Assembly (NCBI GenBank): GCA_003439945.1
Contig: QVRM01002377.1
Span: forward strand, 62,001-126,000
Direction: 5' to 3'
DNA length: 64,000 nt
From: Dermanyssus gallinae
Taxonomy: Eukaryota > Arthropoda > Arachnida > Mesostigmata > Dermanyssidae
Both the position numbers and the translations under genes were made by a program. The notes under the pieces are model-generated. The model did not search any database and had not been told where the DNA came from. It saw only the letters and a program-made list of their open reading frames with translations. This document shows, piece by piece, positions 1 through 27,699 of the stretch; position 1 is the stretch's first letter; each line of letters starts with the position of its first letter.

Positions 1-1564
1 CCAGGTTATCGTCTGTTACGCGGCAGCCTGGAAGTAGATTCTGTGTTTCGGAGATATCAGCTGTATCTGAGCCGATTATGTGAACCTCACACTTGATTGG
101 GTTCAGCTCCAGACCGCTGCATGCGGCAAAACTAAGTATCTTCTTTAGGTCTTTACAGACCGTACTTATGTTCCCTCCAACGACCCCGTCGTCCAGATAC
201 CACAGGTTGAGTGGACTTTCAAGTGTGTTAACCAAGTCTTTAACGGCAAGACAAAACAGAGGGGGAGCAAGGGGATCTCCCTGTTGAATCCCTACAGCCG
301 AAGTGAGCAGTGCCGAGGGCAAGACCAAGTGCGATGAATTACCGTAAGCCAATTTCACCTGATGATAAATGGAAGGGGCCTCATCTCCGACCACCTTTAA
401 CAAGTGATCCCTCCTGACGGTGTTAAACGCGTTTTTAAAGTCAAGCTTGACTAGCACAGATGGATCGAGTCGAGAATTAATAAAAGCCCTTGTAGCGTGT
501 ATCATTATTTCAGCACCCCCCTTGGTGGAGAAACCCAACTGGTGAGGCCCAACCGCTAGGCTAATAACATCTTTAGAGTCCCTCACTGCCAATTTTGCCG
601 CGATCCTGCGTAGTACCGATGCACAAGCAATAGGTCTAAACGAGCCGTCCATCTTCTTTAGTGCGAACATCCTCGCTCCAAAGATTAGGGGACACCACCC
701 TGGATGCGGAGCTCCCCATCGCAGTAGATCGATTACTTTTGCGAGGGCCTTGCTAAGTCCGTCGGATGAGCAGCCGAGAGTCGGTGAGAGAAGGTCCTGT
801 AGAAGTCGAGGTCTGATAAAATCCAGACCGGCGCCAGAGCTCTTTGAAAATGATCCCACCGCATAGCGAACATCCTTGATTGAAGTAGAAGAAGGTAAAA
901 GTTGTGAGGGCGGAGGAGACGGCCAACACAAGTTCAGTTGCGCGGGGGGGTGTTTTTCCCGTAGCGACGCTGCGGCAGCTGGTTCATCGACCATAACGTC
1001 GTCAGACAGAAGAAGGCGGGCTGCCCCTGACACGTCACCGTCTGACATCTTGGCCGACACGGCTCGCGAGAGTGAATGTTTTCGTTCAACATTACCACCG
1101 GACTCGCCCGCGGTCAGCAGGAGAGTCAAATCTGTAAGTCGAACACCGCGCCGGAACTCCACCAAATTCTTCCTAATGACCACTGCCAAAGAGCGTGTAT
1201 CTCTGCAGCCTACCGGTAACCTTAGCACAACTGGGGCAAAGGAGAAAAGTCCAAGCCAGGCGGCGTCGTCGTTGTCCAAGGCAACTTTTAAGCACACCTC
1301 TGACAGTGCGTCAGCCACCGACTTTCTAACCACCTTGGGCAAAATGCGAACCAGCTTCCCATGTTTGAAGAAGGCCTGGATGCACTCCGTGAGGTCGGGA
1401 TTGCCTTCATTCGCGGCTTCGTCATGAAGTGGTATAGTGCCCCCGCCCCCATGTTTGACTGTGACATGTCTACGGAGGCCTCGCCTAGCAAAGGTCTGGC
1501 CGCATTGGTGACATGTTACTTTGTTGGGCCCCAGGGGGTTTGATGTAGTCGCAAGGTTTTGCAT
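1..1564 (-). CDS. Non-LTR retrotransposon ORF: C2H2 finger plus reverse transcriptase (R2/NeSL-like), runs off window
   Basis: Minus-strand reading is open from an ATG at 1564 to base 1 (521 codons, no stop). An in-frame TGA lies seven codons upstream, so the ATG is a plausible start. Residues 18-38 form a zinc finger (C18, C21, H33, H38). The RT begins near residue 285. Motif A is LDFKNAFN (about residue 375), IQQGDP follows near 425, and the catalytic box is WYLDDG near 455. There is no N-terminal APE endonuclease between the start and the RT. Together with the finger this fits elements carrying a C-terminal restriction-like endonuclease (R2/NeSL type). That domain would lie outside the window, so this part is inference. 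No frameshift or stop was found, unlike every other retroelement here, which suggests a young copy. The (TA)n tract at 1593 sits just upstream. The clade name is uncertain; RT identity is near certain. Confidence 0.88.
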   Translation of the reverse strand, partial: MQNLATTSNPLGPNKVTCHQCGQTFARRGLRRHVTVKHGGGGTIPLHDEAANEGNPDLTECIQAFFKHGKLVRILPKVVRKSVADALSEVCLKVALDNDDAAWLGLFSFAPVVLRLPVGCRDTRSLAVVIRKNLVEFRRGVRLTDLTLLLTAGESGGNVERKHSLSRAVSAKMSDGDVSGAARLLLSDDVMVDEPAAAASLREKHPPAQLNLCWPSPPPSQLLPSSTSIKDVRYAVGSFSKSSGAGLDFIRPRLLQDLLSPTLGCSSDGLSKALAKVIDLLRWGAPHPGWCPLIFGARMFALKKMDGSFRPIACASVLRRIAAKLAVRDSKDVISLAVGPHQLGFSTKGGAEIMIHATRAFINSRLDPSVLVKLDFKNAFNTVRRDHLLKVVGDEAPSIYHQVKLAYGNSSHLVLPSALLTSAVGIQQGDPLAPPLFCLAVKDLVNTLESPLNLWYLDDGVVGGNISTVCKDLKKILSFAACSGLELNPIKCEVHIIGSDTADISETQNLLPGCRVTDDNL

Positions 1565-1591
1565 AGGTGTGAAGCTTGGGCTTCACAATGG

Positions 1592-1592
<1 letters not shown>

Positions 1593-1652
<60 letters not shown>
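1593..1652. repeat. (TA)n microsatellite
   Basis: About 60 bases of pure TA directly upstream of the retrotransposon ORF start on the minus strand. Confidence 0.97.
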
Positions 1653-1657
<5 letters not shown>

Positions 1658-2299
1658 CTAGACGCTTATATATGTTAGACGGTATTGATTGGCAGAAATT
1701 ACAAAAGAAGTCATGCAGTTCCGACGAGAAGGAAAGCTAGTCTGATAAAATACGTATAAATTCGAGGACCGTTGATTTTGTTTCTAAATTTTTGTTTCAT
1801 GTAAGTATCATACTATCGGACACGAGTAACGAGCTTTCCTAGAAATAGTCAGGAGATCATTCGCAGGTACAAAGCTAGGTTTGCAAGCACATAATATTCT
1901 GCAGTCACAGAAAAAACTATCATGAAGTTACCACAAGGTGCAAGTGCATTTTGTTGTCGAGACGAATGTAGCATGTACCATCTTCAAATATATCCTAATG
2001 TAGCCGCCTTACACAGCTACAATAGGAGGTTAAATATGGAGATCTACAACCTGTGGTACACCAAGACCAACAAAACACTACCGACTACCAATATTATCAA
2101 CTTTAACTCTAAAAAGCAGACGTCTCTCTTTCCAATAGCTGACTCAAATCTGAAGGCACTAATGTGGGTGATCTCTTAGTTACTTTATTTATTTATTTAT
2201 TTTATTTATTGTTCAAACATTTTATTAAAATGACATTTAAGTTTTATTAGACATTACTTTATTTATTATACTTTAATCAAAATCAGATATTAGAAAAAA

Positions 2300-2368
2300 G
2301 TCGCATCAAAACGATCAAACCCGCGACTCATAGTGCCAGAGTCACCGGCTGGCTTCATAAATCCGCCA
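2300..2368 (-). repeat. tRNA-derived SINE head
   Basis: Read on the minus strand, a GACTC/GAGTC stem encloses a 9-base loop like an anticodon arm. It is followed by CGCGGGTTTGATCG, a near match to the pol III B box. AGCCGGTGACT upstream resembles the A-box/D-arm. An intact tRNA is not formed, so this is a SINE or tRNA pseudogene. Confidence 0.55.
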
Positions 2369-3388
2369 ACAAACCAAATTCTAATCTCTTCCTCTCTCCC
2401 CGTGTTTCTTGATGGTTTCATTTTCCCCGTTGTAAACGTGTTGTATTTCGACCTTCGGTTTCAGTGCATTATCCGACTGTTCTCTTGTATTGATCAGTGA
2501 TCAATCGTGATGATGATTTCGATCGTTCGTTCGTATTGCCAAAACAACACTACCATACGTCTTAAGTCACTAGTTCCCCCTGCCTAGAATGTCTTCGTAT
2601 TTTGTCCCTGTTCTTATTTTGTGCCCGCCGGCAGTTGTAGGTTTCATGTAGACTCACGCTTCTCTTAAACGTGGTGTTGTTATTGTTTGCTATGTGTCAT
2701 GCTACAATCTTACCTCTAGACTTCTTCGCTCAGCAGCAGCAACACATCCCCGAAGCAAAGGTGGCTCTTCCTCGAATAGTAACCTGAGTCGTATATATAA
2801 TATTAAATTATTTACAGTCAGCGTAAAGCTTTATGAATATACGAATGCATATTGTACAAAGGTAGTCTTTCAGCTGCATTGTATGATGGACCGCGGATGC
2901 GTAAAAAGAACTATGTACTGTTAAATATGTACTGTGAACTACAATTTCAGAACGTGTCCTGTTTTAAATCTTAAAATGCATGAATGCCAGCACTGATTTT
3001 AAGGGGGGGGGGCTGATCCAGTCTAAGACGTTCTATGGTTTTGACAAAGCGCTTACTGTCTGTAGTCTATCAGTTGACTTCCCAGCGGTAAACATGTTTC
3101 AATACTTTCGCGCGTGCACATTAACTCGCTGCCCATTCTGCTATTGTCTTGTTTTTCAATATCTTAGTGAGTTACGATATATACGGTATATGATAATATT
3201 TATTATCCTATAAATAATATTATATTAATTCGCCGATAGTATTATTATCTATACGCCATAACAGCTCAGCACTTGCATGAAAAATGTGTGGCCGGACAAT
3301 ATCCTCAAGGAACCTTTTAATCTGAATGGTTATTTATTTGTTAGTCTGTCTTTATGAATAATACAACAGTTAATACACAATGATGCAT

Positions 3389-3404
3389 GCAATCATGGCT
3401 TGGC

Positions 3405-3445
<41 letters not shown>

Positions 3446-3458
3446 AAGCCATAATTGC
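3389..3458. repeat. Inverted repeat flanking a (TA)n tract
   Basis: Arms of 16 bases (3389-3404 and 3443-3458) are complementary except for one position and bracket about 38 bases of TA. The whole can fold into one hairpin whose stem continues into the TA tract. Confidence 0.85.
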
Positions 3459-4635
3459 ATTGCTTCTCACAACAAAAATGATTGAACAGTAGTTTAAATT
3501 ATATATTTTTATATATGGTGCTGCATTATATATATATATATATATATAGTGCTGCATTATATGAATATTCGTAAATGACTAATACGACAGGGTGTCCACT
3601 TGCTCGCATTGTTGTGGTATTCGAGTGTGCCTTCCAAGCTAGGTTTGGAAATTACCTGAGCCAAGCTCTCTCTTCGCCGTTCGGTGGTCCTCAGGGTAGT
3701 CGTTGCATCGTATTTTCATTGTCCTTCTTCGTAGATATATAAACACTGTTAACAGCAGCAGATGGTGTTGCCAGATAGCGCAATAAAAAATGTACGCTAC
3801 TTATTACTTAACAGTACGTTGAGACGTGACTACACGGGTCGTTAACGGGTTTCTATTCTATTATACCGGCACATATTGAGAGATTATGACATAACCTGTT
3901 CTTTCTCTGTCAATTCTCTGTTTCACTATCGCGAAGAAAATGCATCACGACAGCTTAGGTATTTCTCTTTGCTGGAATAATTTTTCTACAACAAACCTAA
4001 TAACAGATATCTAATTCTGCGGAGATTGTGAAAATTCTACTCTCCGTACTTTAGCTTACGTCAGTCCCTTTTCAGTAGCATTTACACCGATAAAAATGTG
4101 GGAAGAAGCACTACATTAAGCCTGCTTTCATATGTCCAATGTGGCATCTGGGGCCTAGAATACATTTCTGTCCTCGCAGATTTTTGGTGACATAGTTTTG
4201 TCATGCCGATCTAAAGGCATAATCGACCTCACTAAGCTGACACACCTGGGGTACGCAACTCCGCAATTATTAGCTCGCTCGTTCAAAGCTACCTCTAGCT
4301 GTTAAGCTGCCACTTTCACGAAATACAATAGGCTATCTCAACTTTTATCGTTGTTCTCATGTTAGCAAGCTTATACCACGACAAAGACGTCTATAACTTG
4401 GTTCAATACTATGCGTTTATTTTTTTCACAAGTTCTTCATTTAACTAACGCTTAGTGTGTTAAGCGTGACAGAAAGAAGAAGAAACACAGAGTGCCGAGC
4501 ACACCAACGCAAACAACAAAATATATATGCGCACACAATTTATTGTGTGCCTGCATATTATTTATTGTCTTTAAACGATAAAAAAAAACTCACGTTGTTG
4601 TATTATGCGGAATTTGCCGCTGCATAGATTCCTTA

Positions 4636-4638
<3 letters not shown>

Positions 4639-4727
<89 letters not shown>
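4639..4727. repeat. (TA)n microsatellite, long
   Basis: About 89 bases of uninterrupted TA downstream of the last TTC39-like exon. Confidence 0.97.
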
Positions 4728-4729
<2 letters not shown>

Positions 4730-5272
4730 GTAGTTCTCAGCTTTCTTATATATTGGAGAATATGTATAGTATAAAAGTGTTTATATGTAATAGTATGAAA
4801 CTTGGTCGTAGTTGGCCGTTCTGGACCAAAGTGGCTCCTTATATTGGCGCCTGCGCCAAATGGTTTTCGCTTTTTTGGGTAAACTTTGCGAATGTTTAGA
4901 TATGATATTCCTGGGACAATTTGCCTACATCTTTTGTCCACATTATCGAATGTCTACTTGAATTTGCGTCCAAGATGTTTATATGCAAGATAAATAAAAC
5001 TTACCGCTATCGAGAGAATCAGGTTTTTGGTTTTCAAAAAGATGTATGTAATCTATGCATGTGCTCTTTTGAGGCTAGAGTTCATCCACCAGTAAAGGAT
5101 CTCACTCGCTTGAACCCCGGCTAATGGGGCATTTATAAGTACATGGGTGCACAGTATTGGTGCAGTTTTTAATAGTGCTTTATAAACGCGGTACTCGATA
5201 AGCCGGCAAACAGGCACTCGTTAGTAACCAGCCTGCCCTGCCTGACGCTTCTGTATAGTGGGATAGCCAAAA

Positions 5273-20730
<15,458 letters not shown>

Positions 20731-21652
20731 CTGAAAATTGGCAAAAAAACAAACACACATAGACCAGGGGATAAGTAACTATAAGCGAACACTACAGCAC
20801 GAACCATCTCGCGTGTAGCACTATGTATAGCACGTTGTACAAGCTTAGATATACTCATTTACTACTAATAATAGCCTGCTTAAAAGTTAAAGATACAAAA
20901 CAACTAGAAGCTGTCAAAAAGCATAACAACGACCATAACAGTAAAAATAAAAGCTGAACCTCCTATCCCTTCTGTGGATATTCGAGTCGGTGAGTAAGCT
21001 TTTAACTTGGTGCACTAAACACGTATTGGCAAACAATAAACATCCTCAGCTGCTTTTCAAGGTATCATACTATACCGACTCTAGGGACGCCGAAGTACGG
21101 CCGACAAATTGATCAACGATTAAGGCTAGAAACTAAAACTGCCTCGCTTATAATAAGCGGATACTTATTATTCTTAATTTGTATAGACCAATGGATATAT
21201 CGTTTATCCAATATTCATTTCGTTGGCCCAACATTTTGAATGCCGATTTGAACGCCGTCAACATTCTGCTCAATTAGCTCTACAATTGCTTATTCTTCAT
21301 AATCACAGAAGAACATGTCGCAATCTCGACTTTCAATATAAAATGTAGCATTCGCAGTATTTCTCAATATTTTAATTTGGATTCATAATGTGCGTTATTT
21401 AAATAATAGTGACGAGACACATTTGCTAGAAGTGTGGACCAACCATTATTAGAAACATAAAGCTTTATAAAGACGAACATTCAGACAGTCTCACAAAAAA
21501 ATAAGGGTTTTTAGTCCAAATATAAAACTATTAGCCGTATCCATTATTTTGATGAACGTTTAACGGGTCGGAGCGGGCAACATCCAACATTATTTAATTG
21601 ATGCATGGCTAGCATCATAACTATCAGAGAAGTCATCGCAGGAAATATGGGG

Positions 21653-21868
21653 ACAGTGCGCTAGTCATGGTTGTCATCTACCGGTCCCCGGTTTGATCCC
21701 TGTTGTTGATCGAATTTACTTTGAGCGATGCTTATTGAGAATAGATGATTAACCATACTGCTGAGAGTCAGCGGCCATGCTGCCACAAGGACTGTTAGCG
21801 AAACCCTAGATATCGGTGCATTAAAAATATACCTCAGGTTAAGTTCCAAGCCCGTAGGGGACGAAGGA
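21653..21868 (+). repeat. tRNA-derived SINE, family 2, copy 2
   Basis: GTGCGCTAGTCATGGTTGTC and GGTTTGATCCC (B box with one mismatch) are followed by the same body as the copy at 8713 (CATGCTGCCACAAGGACTGT). It ends next to a palindrome. Confidence 0.75.
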
Positions 21869-21872
21869 TAGT

Positions 21873-21916
21873 CTAGAATTAAAAACAACCTCCTTAGGAG
21901 ATGTTTTTAATTCTAG
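21873..21916. repeat. 44-base near-continuous palindrome
   Basis: Arms CTAGAATTAAAAACA (21873-21887) and their exact complement (21902-21916) enclose a second inner palindrome, CTCCTTAGGAG. Confidence 0.9.
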
Positions 21917-22210
21917 TACCACTGCCCTTTGCTTTTAGCAATTTCTAACTACTTCGTAGGTGGAATATTTGTGTACACTGCGGTTTTGTGCTTCAAATAG
22001 ACGGGCGATGGAAATAAAGCTCTAATCATCGTAAAGCTAACTTTACGGGTGGTTGCAGGTAGTTAGAGTCGATATAGTATATTTTCTCTTTACATTGAAC
22101 ATTGGATATGTGCAAAAGACAGGTAGCACTTAAGAACAGCTCATATTTTGGTCAAGCTAAAGACACATTTCATCGATCGAACACAGGTAGGAAGAAATAT
22201 GAATTATTAC

Positions 22211-22311
22211 CGATTTGCTGCTGCTATGCCCCACCGCGTAACCGTAACTTGCTGCCGGCCGCTCATTGAAGCCGCAATAGAACTAAAACGCTGCGTGGAG
22301 AACAAAACCAT
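22211..22311 (-). CDS. Tentative first exon of the TTC39-like gene
   Basis: The minus strand has an ATG at 22311 (context TCCATGG) and a second in-frame ATG at 22266. Reading runs to AATCG followed by a GTAATA donor at 22210. The exon would end in phase 2, exactly what the conserved exon at 20730 needs. The joined protein would be 597 residues (582 from the inner ATG), normal for the family. The region is GC-richer than its surroundings. Family N-termini are poorly conserved, so this rests on phase and position only. Confidence 0.4.
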
Positions 22312-22650
22312 GGAAAACCGAGGGACGGCAGGAGATCCCCCCAACAAGCAGCTCACGGCACAACGAGCGTCGTCTAGCCAGCGGGATTCAGGCGGGAAGC
22401 CGAGGAGGCAGTAACGAATTCAACAACTTGGACAGGCAAACGACAGCTAAAGCTGAAGTTGAGAAGATCTTCGCCAACTTCTCACCACAGTTCTCTGCTC
22501 ACAGTCGATAATCAATATGAATCGTGAAGCGTACCTAAACTAATTTTCTTTTATTACAGAACATACGCGCGCGTGGTAGGTGTCCAATAGACTGCGCAGA
22601 TATGTACTAAAACCTGATCTTAAAACCTTATACCATGGTGCTCTTACACA

Positions 22651-22724
22651 TTATATATATATATATATATATACGGCACAGTAAAAAGAAAGATAACTGC
22701 TATATAAAACGCTGTAGTATATAT

Positions 22725-22764
<40 letters not shown>
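22651..22764. repeat. Two (TA)n tracts (22651-22672 and 22725-22764)
   Basis: Two TA tracts separated by about 50 bases of A-rich sequence, just before a SINE copy. Confidence 0.93.
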
Positions 22765-22771
<7 letters not shown>

Positions 22772-22787
22772 CGGCGGCGTGATCATA

Positions 22788-22935
22788 AAAGCTAGTGCGC
22801 CAGTCATAGTTATTATCTACCAGGGTATCGCCGGTCATACCGGTTAGAATCAGCGATCAGGCTGCCACAAGGACAGTTAGTAAAATCCTAGATATCTTAA
22901 CACGTCCGCTGTTGCTGCCGTTTCAAGCGCTCCCG
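22788..22935 (+). repeat. tRNA-derived SINE, family 2, copy 3 (internally deleted)
   Basis: It begins AGTGCGCCAGTCATAGTTAT, keeps a degraded B-box region, then jumps to GCTGCCACAAGGACAGTTAG and CCTAGATATCTTAAC. About 90 bases present in the other copies are missing. Confidence 0.7.
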
Positions 22936-22989
22936 ATATAAAAAGATGACCTGTGTATCTATGTATGTATATATATATATATATACCAT

Positions 22990-24620
22990 TTATTCGGTCG
23001 TCCTAGTAAGAGAGGGTGAGGTCATTAAGACTAACACATCGTTAGATGTGTACTTGGAAATGCCCGCCACGCTTCTGAGATGCCTGCATGTTTACAAAAC
23101 AGGTATCTACGCGAGTACAAAAGATTGGGGACACTTCGAGAGCTTCGTACAGTGACCTCATTCGTTGCTTTTGCTATAATATATGAATTCTGTAGATAAA
23201 GGCAGCGAACAGTTACAAGCAGCTTTTTGTGCTTAAAAAGGTTTCACTGCTGCGGAACTGTCCCAAATAGTTAGAGCTTATCCGCTTGCGTCACTCGTTT
23301 TCGAGCCCATGGTTTAATGTCAAAGTTAAATTAAGGGTATCTCTTTATTTGAGCGAGCGCAACAAAGTGAAGCGTCTAGCAAACTGCTTGAGAGACTCAA
23401 TGAGTGTTCGTTCTTGAATCGAGTGCATCATGCATTAAAATCGATGCTTTTTATAAATTAAAATTAGTTAACTCGTTTATTTTTTAATTATTTTAAAATT
23501 AAAAATTTCAGATCCTTTACCATTATATAGTTAATAGAGAACCCCGGTGCATATGCAATTGCATCGTAACTGTTAGTATGTCTTTTTAATGCTATGTTTA
23601 ATGTGTCACGTTGCGCTGACAATTAGTAGTATAATATCAAACTCATGAAGCACGCCGCGCCGTTATTGCAAGTGTTGACTATACATTTTGGATTGATTCA
23701 AAAGTAAAGTCCAAAATTATGGTACAGTATGAGTTTAGTATGATAATAATTACCAAACACTTTATCAATGGATGAGAAATGTCTGGCTATATTATACTAA
23801 GACGTTTAAATATCAAGCTGCATAAACTACAATATCGTTAACAATTGACTCCCGCATGGTAAAAAAAAGGCGCGGAAATGGGCACGATGGGAATTGGAAA
23901 TGAGTCAATAGAATGTAATAGAAAACGCTTTTGATTGCACAAAGAGGCTTGCACGATAAACGGTAATTAAAGCAAGTCAATTAAATGTGTTCTTTCTTCC
24001 TAGAGAGTATATAGAAAATATTGTGATGATTTATTAATCATTTACAATACGTTTGCACACTCGGCAGTGCTCGCCTTATATATATATATATATATATATA
24101 TATCTTCAAATACGGTTCCCCGAGTGAAAGCAGTACAACATCTTAGAAACTACAATCGATTATATAGACGACTATATACATTAGGATTTTGCAATAAAGT
24201 ATGGAAAATTATGTTCCATAGAAACTTGAAAAGATTTGACTAGTTGTGTTACATGAAGGCTGAAATCGAGCTCAGCAAGAAACTGAATGTCAGATTCCAC
24301 GTTGCCATTGGTGTAGACAGTGTGGCACCATTATTTATATAGCCATAATCTAAATGTTCATTCAACGCCCGTGCCACAGGCCTTAAGGGCCATTGCGAGC
24401 GTCGAGACATGTTTTGTACTGAAAATATGTTAAATAAATATGTATGTTATATTAAAAAAATGTATGCGCTTGACGGTAACGCATTTATGCGTAGCTAACA
24501 GCACCCTATTTTCCGCTTTAAACTTAAAAAATTGCCTAGACCTGTGATATCTTGAGAAGTTAAGCACGTGTTGATCCATAGCCAATGAAACCGTATTAAG
24601 TAGAATCATGTAGCTTGTTT
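22990..24620. other. No supportable gene
   Basis: AT-rich sequence with a TA tract at 24078-24102. No coding pattern or recognisable mobile element seen. Confidence 0.5.
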
Positions 24621-24627
24621 TTTTTTA

Positions 24628-24861
24628 TCAGAAGGCTTCGTAGATGCGCCACAACAATAACTCTGACTTGGGACATGTAATAGAGTAGTGTGATACATTT
24701 CTGTAATATTTCACATCTGCTCTTTGCCCCTTTTTATGGATCGGAGTTGCAATGCTTTGCTTGAACATATCAGGAAAGTTATCATCATTATAGGTTCTCC
24801 TAAGGATCAGTTTAGGTGACTCAGAAAGGAACAGAGCGAACTTCTTGTATAAAGCAGGCAA
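24628..24861 (-). pseudogene. Reverse transcriptase fingers-domain fragment
   Basis: A minus-strand reading of 77 codons contains FPDMFKQSIATPIHKKG followed by DVKYYRNVS. This matches the RT pattern 'FPxxWKxAxVxPIxKKGxxxDVxNYRPIS'. It is a third LINE type, distinct from the two groups elsewhere in the window. Only the fingers region is recognisable. Confidence 0.6.
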
Positions 24862-25659
24862 ACCCTATTCTGGGGTAAAACTCAATTTCAGCTTTAGTTT
24901 TGTCAGTAAATTGTAAATCTCTCTATTATCACTATATAGGCATGCAAACGGACTTGCAAAAAAGTTTGCTTCTTTTAAGGTATTGTTTTTCCTTTAAGGT
25001 AATAGTTATGGCGTGTGTAGAGCCTGATTCAATCACAACAAGAGACCTGTGCCTTTTACTCGAGAGTTGGCATAGCGAAAGAAGGCTTGAGTATTTTAAA
25101 TATACAGTTTAAGCTCAGTAAGCACTCCATGCCACTTTGTTGCTTTTTTGAAGCGGTGAGCACAAGGGAGGGACGTTATGGAATGAAGGTAAACCCTGAA
25201 CCGCATAAGGGAATCAGCGGCAATACGACTTTCGAAGTGGGCGATGTGGTCCAGAATCTTTTTCTGGGTAGAAACGCGTCAAAACAGGGTGTATACATGG
25301 TCAACGGCGTCCGGTTTTTGTTTTCAAGATATCAAATAAAATGTGTTCTCTGAGGAAATCAAATTTAACTTCAATTGTACAAACATTTTTCTGAATAGAA
25401 CACAGACTCCGCCTCTCGTGTGTCTATCCAATCAAAAACATTTCCCACTGTTAGTTTCGCATTTCGAGTCGATCCATAAACTGTGTTTCGCCTAAGAGCA
25501 CAAAATCAACGTTATTTAACAAACTACGATTGCGTTTAACATTCAAGGCATCCTGGTTTGCCGCAGAACCCACGCAGACCCACGCAGTCTTTGCGTGGGT
25601 TCACGCTCAGACAGTTCAAGTGTCCGAAATGTTTTCTTCCGCAGATTCCCGAGTTTGGG

Positions 25660-26460
25660 TTACTCGAAACCAAACCCGGTAAGGCGACACGATAGGCGAG
25701 TCGACAACTGCCAAAGCATCCAACCTAGAGTGTACTCTCTCAGAGAGTTTTTGATGACCGTACCAGCCGACCAGAAAGAAAGGTCGAATACGACCTTTTC
25801 ATCTTCTTCGTTTACAAACAGATAGAACGACGAATATAAGCTGTGTTGGATGCGTAAACGCCAGACAGACAGAGAGCCACCTAACTTTGGCTTAACTGCA
25901 CTGTACGGATGCACATACTGGTCCAACCGTCACGTGATTTAATTTCATCCTGTCGGAGCGTTTCTAGTGTGCCTCACGATGAGAGGCCCATACCAGGCAC
26001 CACAGGACTATATGTTCAGGCGTGTCCTCGGCTTTGCTTTGGCAGTATTTGCAGAATGGGGATGTGGCTTTCTTCATCCTGAACAATCTAGGCTGGAAAT
26101 CACCGTGTCCGATGAGAACTTTCCTGAAGCTCTATCGCCCTTGCAACCGTTTTCTCAGGCATCTTGCCGTCCTCCACTGCGTACAGTCATTTGGCAGAAA
26201 AATCGCTATTAAATGGCGCGGGGAATTGATGGTCATCCGTCCCTTGAACTAGACGTGACAGCACCACACCGACCTTTTCCCCCGGTTTCTCTGCTATTCC
26301 TTGAATGCGGCTTGCCATATGTCTCTAAGTGACGAACTCGGCCGAGTCGCCTTCCTCCCGTTCTATAAAGACCCGAAGGGGACTCTTCCTCAGAATGTTT
26401 GAGTGGGATACGTGCGCGCCATGTGAGCACCCCGTACTCACTTTGTCCAACTAAACGCCT
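25660..26460 (-). pseudogene. R1-like LINE 3' fragment
   Basis: The minus strand at 26063-26009 reads CKYCQSKAEDTPEHI then VLWC. This is the same C-x2-C-x9-H-x4-C zinc motif, with nearly identical residues, as the element at 12839. Upstream frames (MASRIQGIAEKPGE and on) and a downstream ORF at 25926-25660 probably belong to the same element. Stops and frameshifts are present. Confidence 0.7.
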
Positions 26461-27644
26461 TGCTTCTCCGGTTCCATGCGCGAAAAGTACGGCCTAATAA
26501 TATCTCGCTAGCCTGCCAGAAACACCTTACGTTAAAGTAAAGGTCAAATTAAAAAAGCAGAACGATGACGCAGTTTGCAGCGATGTTAGAAATGCAGCTG
26601 CCGCCGCCAGCCGGAGTGATGACGATTGCTGAGACGATGACAGTCCTCCACTGCGCACCAGACCACCACTTTATGACAACACCAGCACAACCTGTACCAC
26701 AGATGCGACTGTGTTGACCAAGGGGGATTGATCACTCATTTGATGTCGTGTAGAATCAGGCCGTCTAACGGAGCTGAAATCAAACATTTTTCTTTTCCAT
26801 GTCCATAGATTCACCAATTCTCTTTTGATAACTTGCACGCAGCAAGTTTCATTTTTACCGAAGAAGGTTCATGGCTTGGCTGAAGCATAATACTAATGAG
26901 ATCAGTTGCGCGCTTGAGAGTGCAACAGTGGCATGACTGCCAGCAGCGGCTTTCAGTCTGTAGTTTGTACAGATTTTCGATAGCACAGTAGACTGGGCGG
27001 GAATTAGACAGCTTCCCCCACGTTGCAAATAGAGGAGTCAATAAACATGGTCCGCGCACCAGACAAAGAGCTCGAAAAACTCTATCACGTTTGGACACGT
27101 ATGCATACGGGTGAACACAAAACGTATGGTAAAACACACAAAAGCTGTCTAAAACTGCCGAGCACTGAAATTTGTGAGTGACACCAATTAAAGCTAAACG
27201 CTGAACTAAACATGGCAGTCTATCGAAAATTGCATTTTTAACCTGATGCCCTTTAGCCACTGGTCTCATCCCATTTTGTGATTAACTCATCAGCCCCAAG
27301 GAAAATACGATTGAAGTTATTGAAGACTCATGGAAAATCAAACGGAGTGTTCTTCGATGATTGGAAAAATCGACAAGTTATTGATGGCTACTAATATATG
27401 GCGCATCGAAACCAGATCTGAAGAAAGACTGAACTCTAAATTAACTTTCAAACCATTATCTATATCTATATATATATATATATATTGCATGTGCATATAC
27501 CTACATAATAAGCAAAAAATGCTGACAGCAGGTGCGTACCATCCGTTAAGGCCTATCGAGATTTGCTAGCATTCTCTTGTTTGCTCGATTGCGCCGTTAA
27601 AAGCTGGTGCTCCAGCACGGCCAGTGTCAATTATAGCACAATTT

Positions 27645-27699
<55 letters not shown>

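Larger units (their letters stand above)
1660..5260. other. AT-rich region without supportable gene
   Basis: Apart from a tRNA-derived SINE near 2300, TTTA-rich simple sequence near 2180-2220 and several TA tracts, I see no coding pattern. The small ORFs show no family resemblance. The right end is probably the 3' untranslated or flanking sequence of the TTC39-like gene. Confidence 0.5.

Noticed and set aside
876..1427. 183-codon plus-strand ORF
   Set aside because: It is antisense to the reverse transcriptase ORF on the minus strand, which has clear motifs.
25085..25353. Minus-strand reading resembling an RT palm helix (KKILDHIAHFESRIAADSL)
   Set aside because: It lies on the wrong side of the RT fingers fragment at 24861-24628 for a collinear element, and the likeness is weak.
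26811..27269. 152-codon minus-strand ORF
   Set aside because: Cysteine- and leucine-rich, but no domain or family pattern recognised and no element context that fixes the frame.
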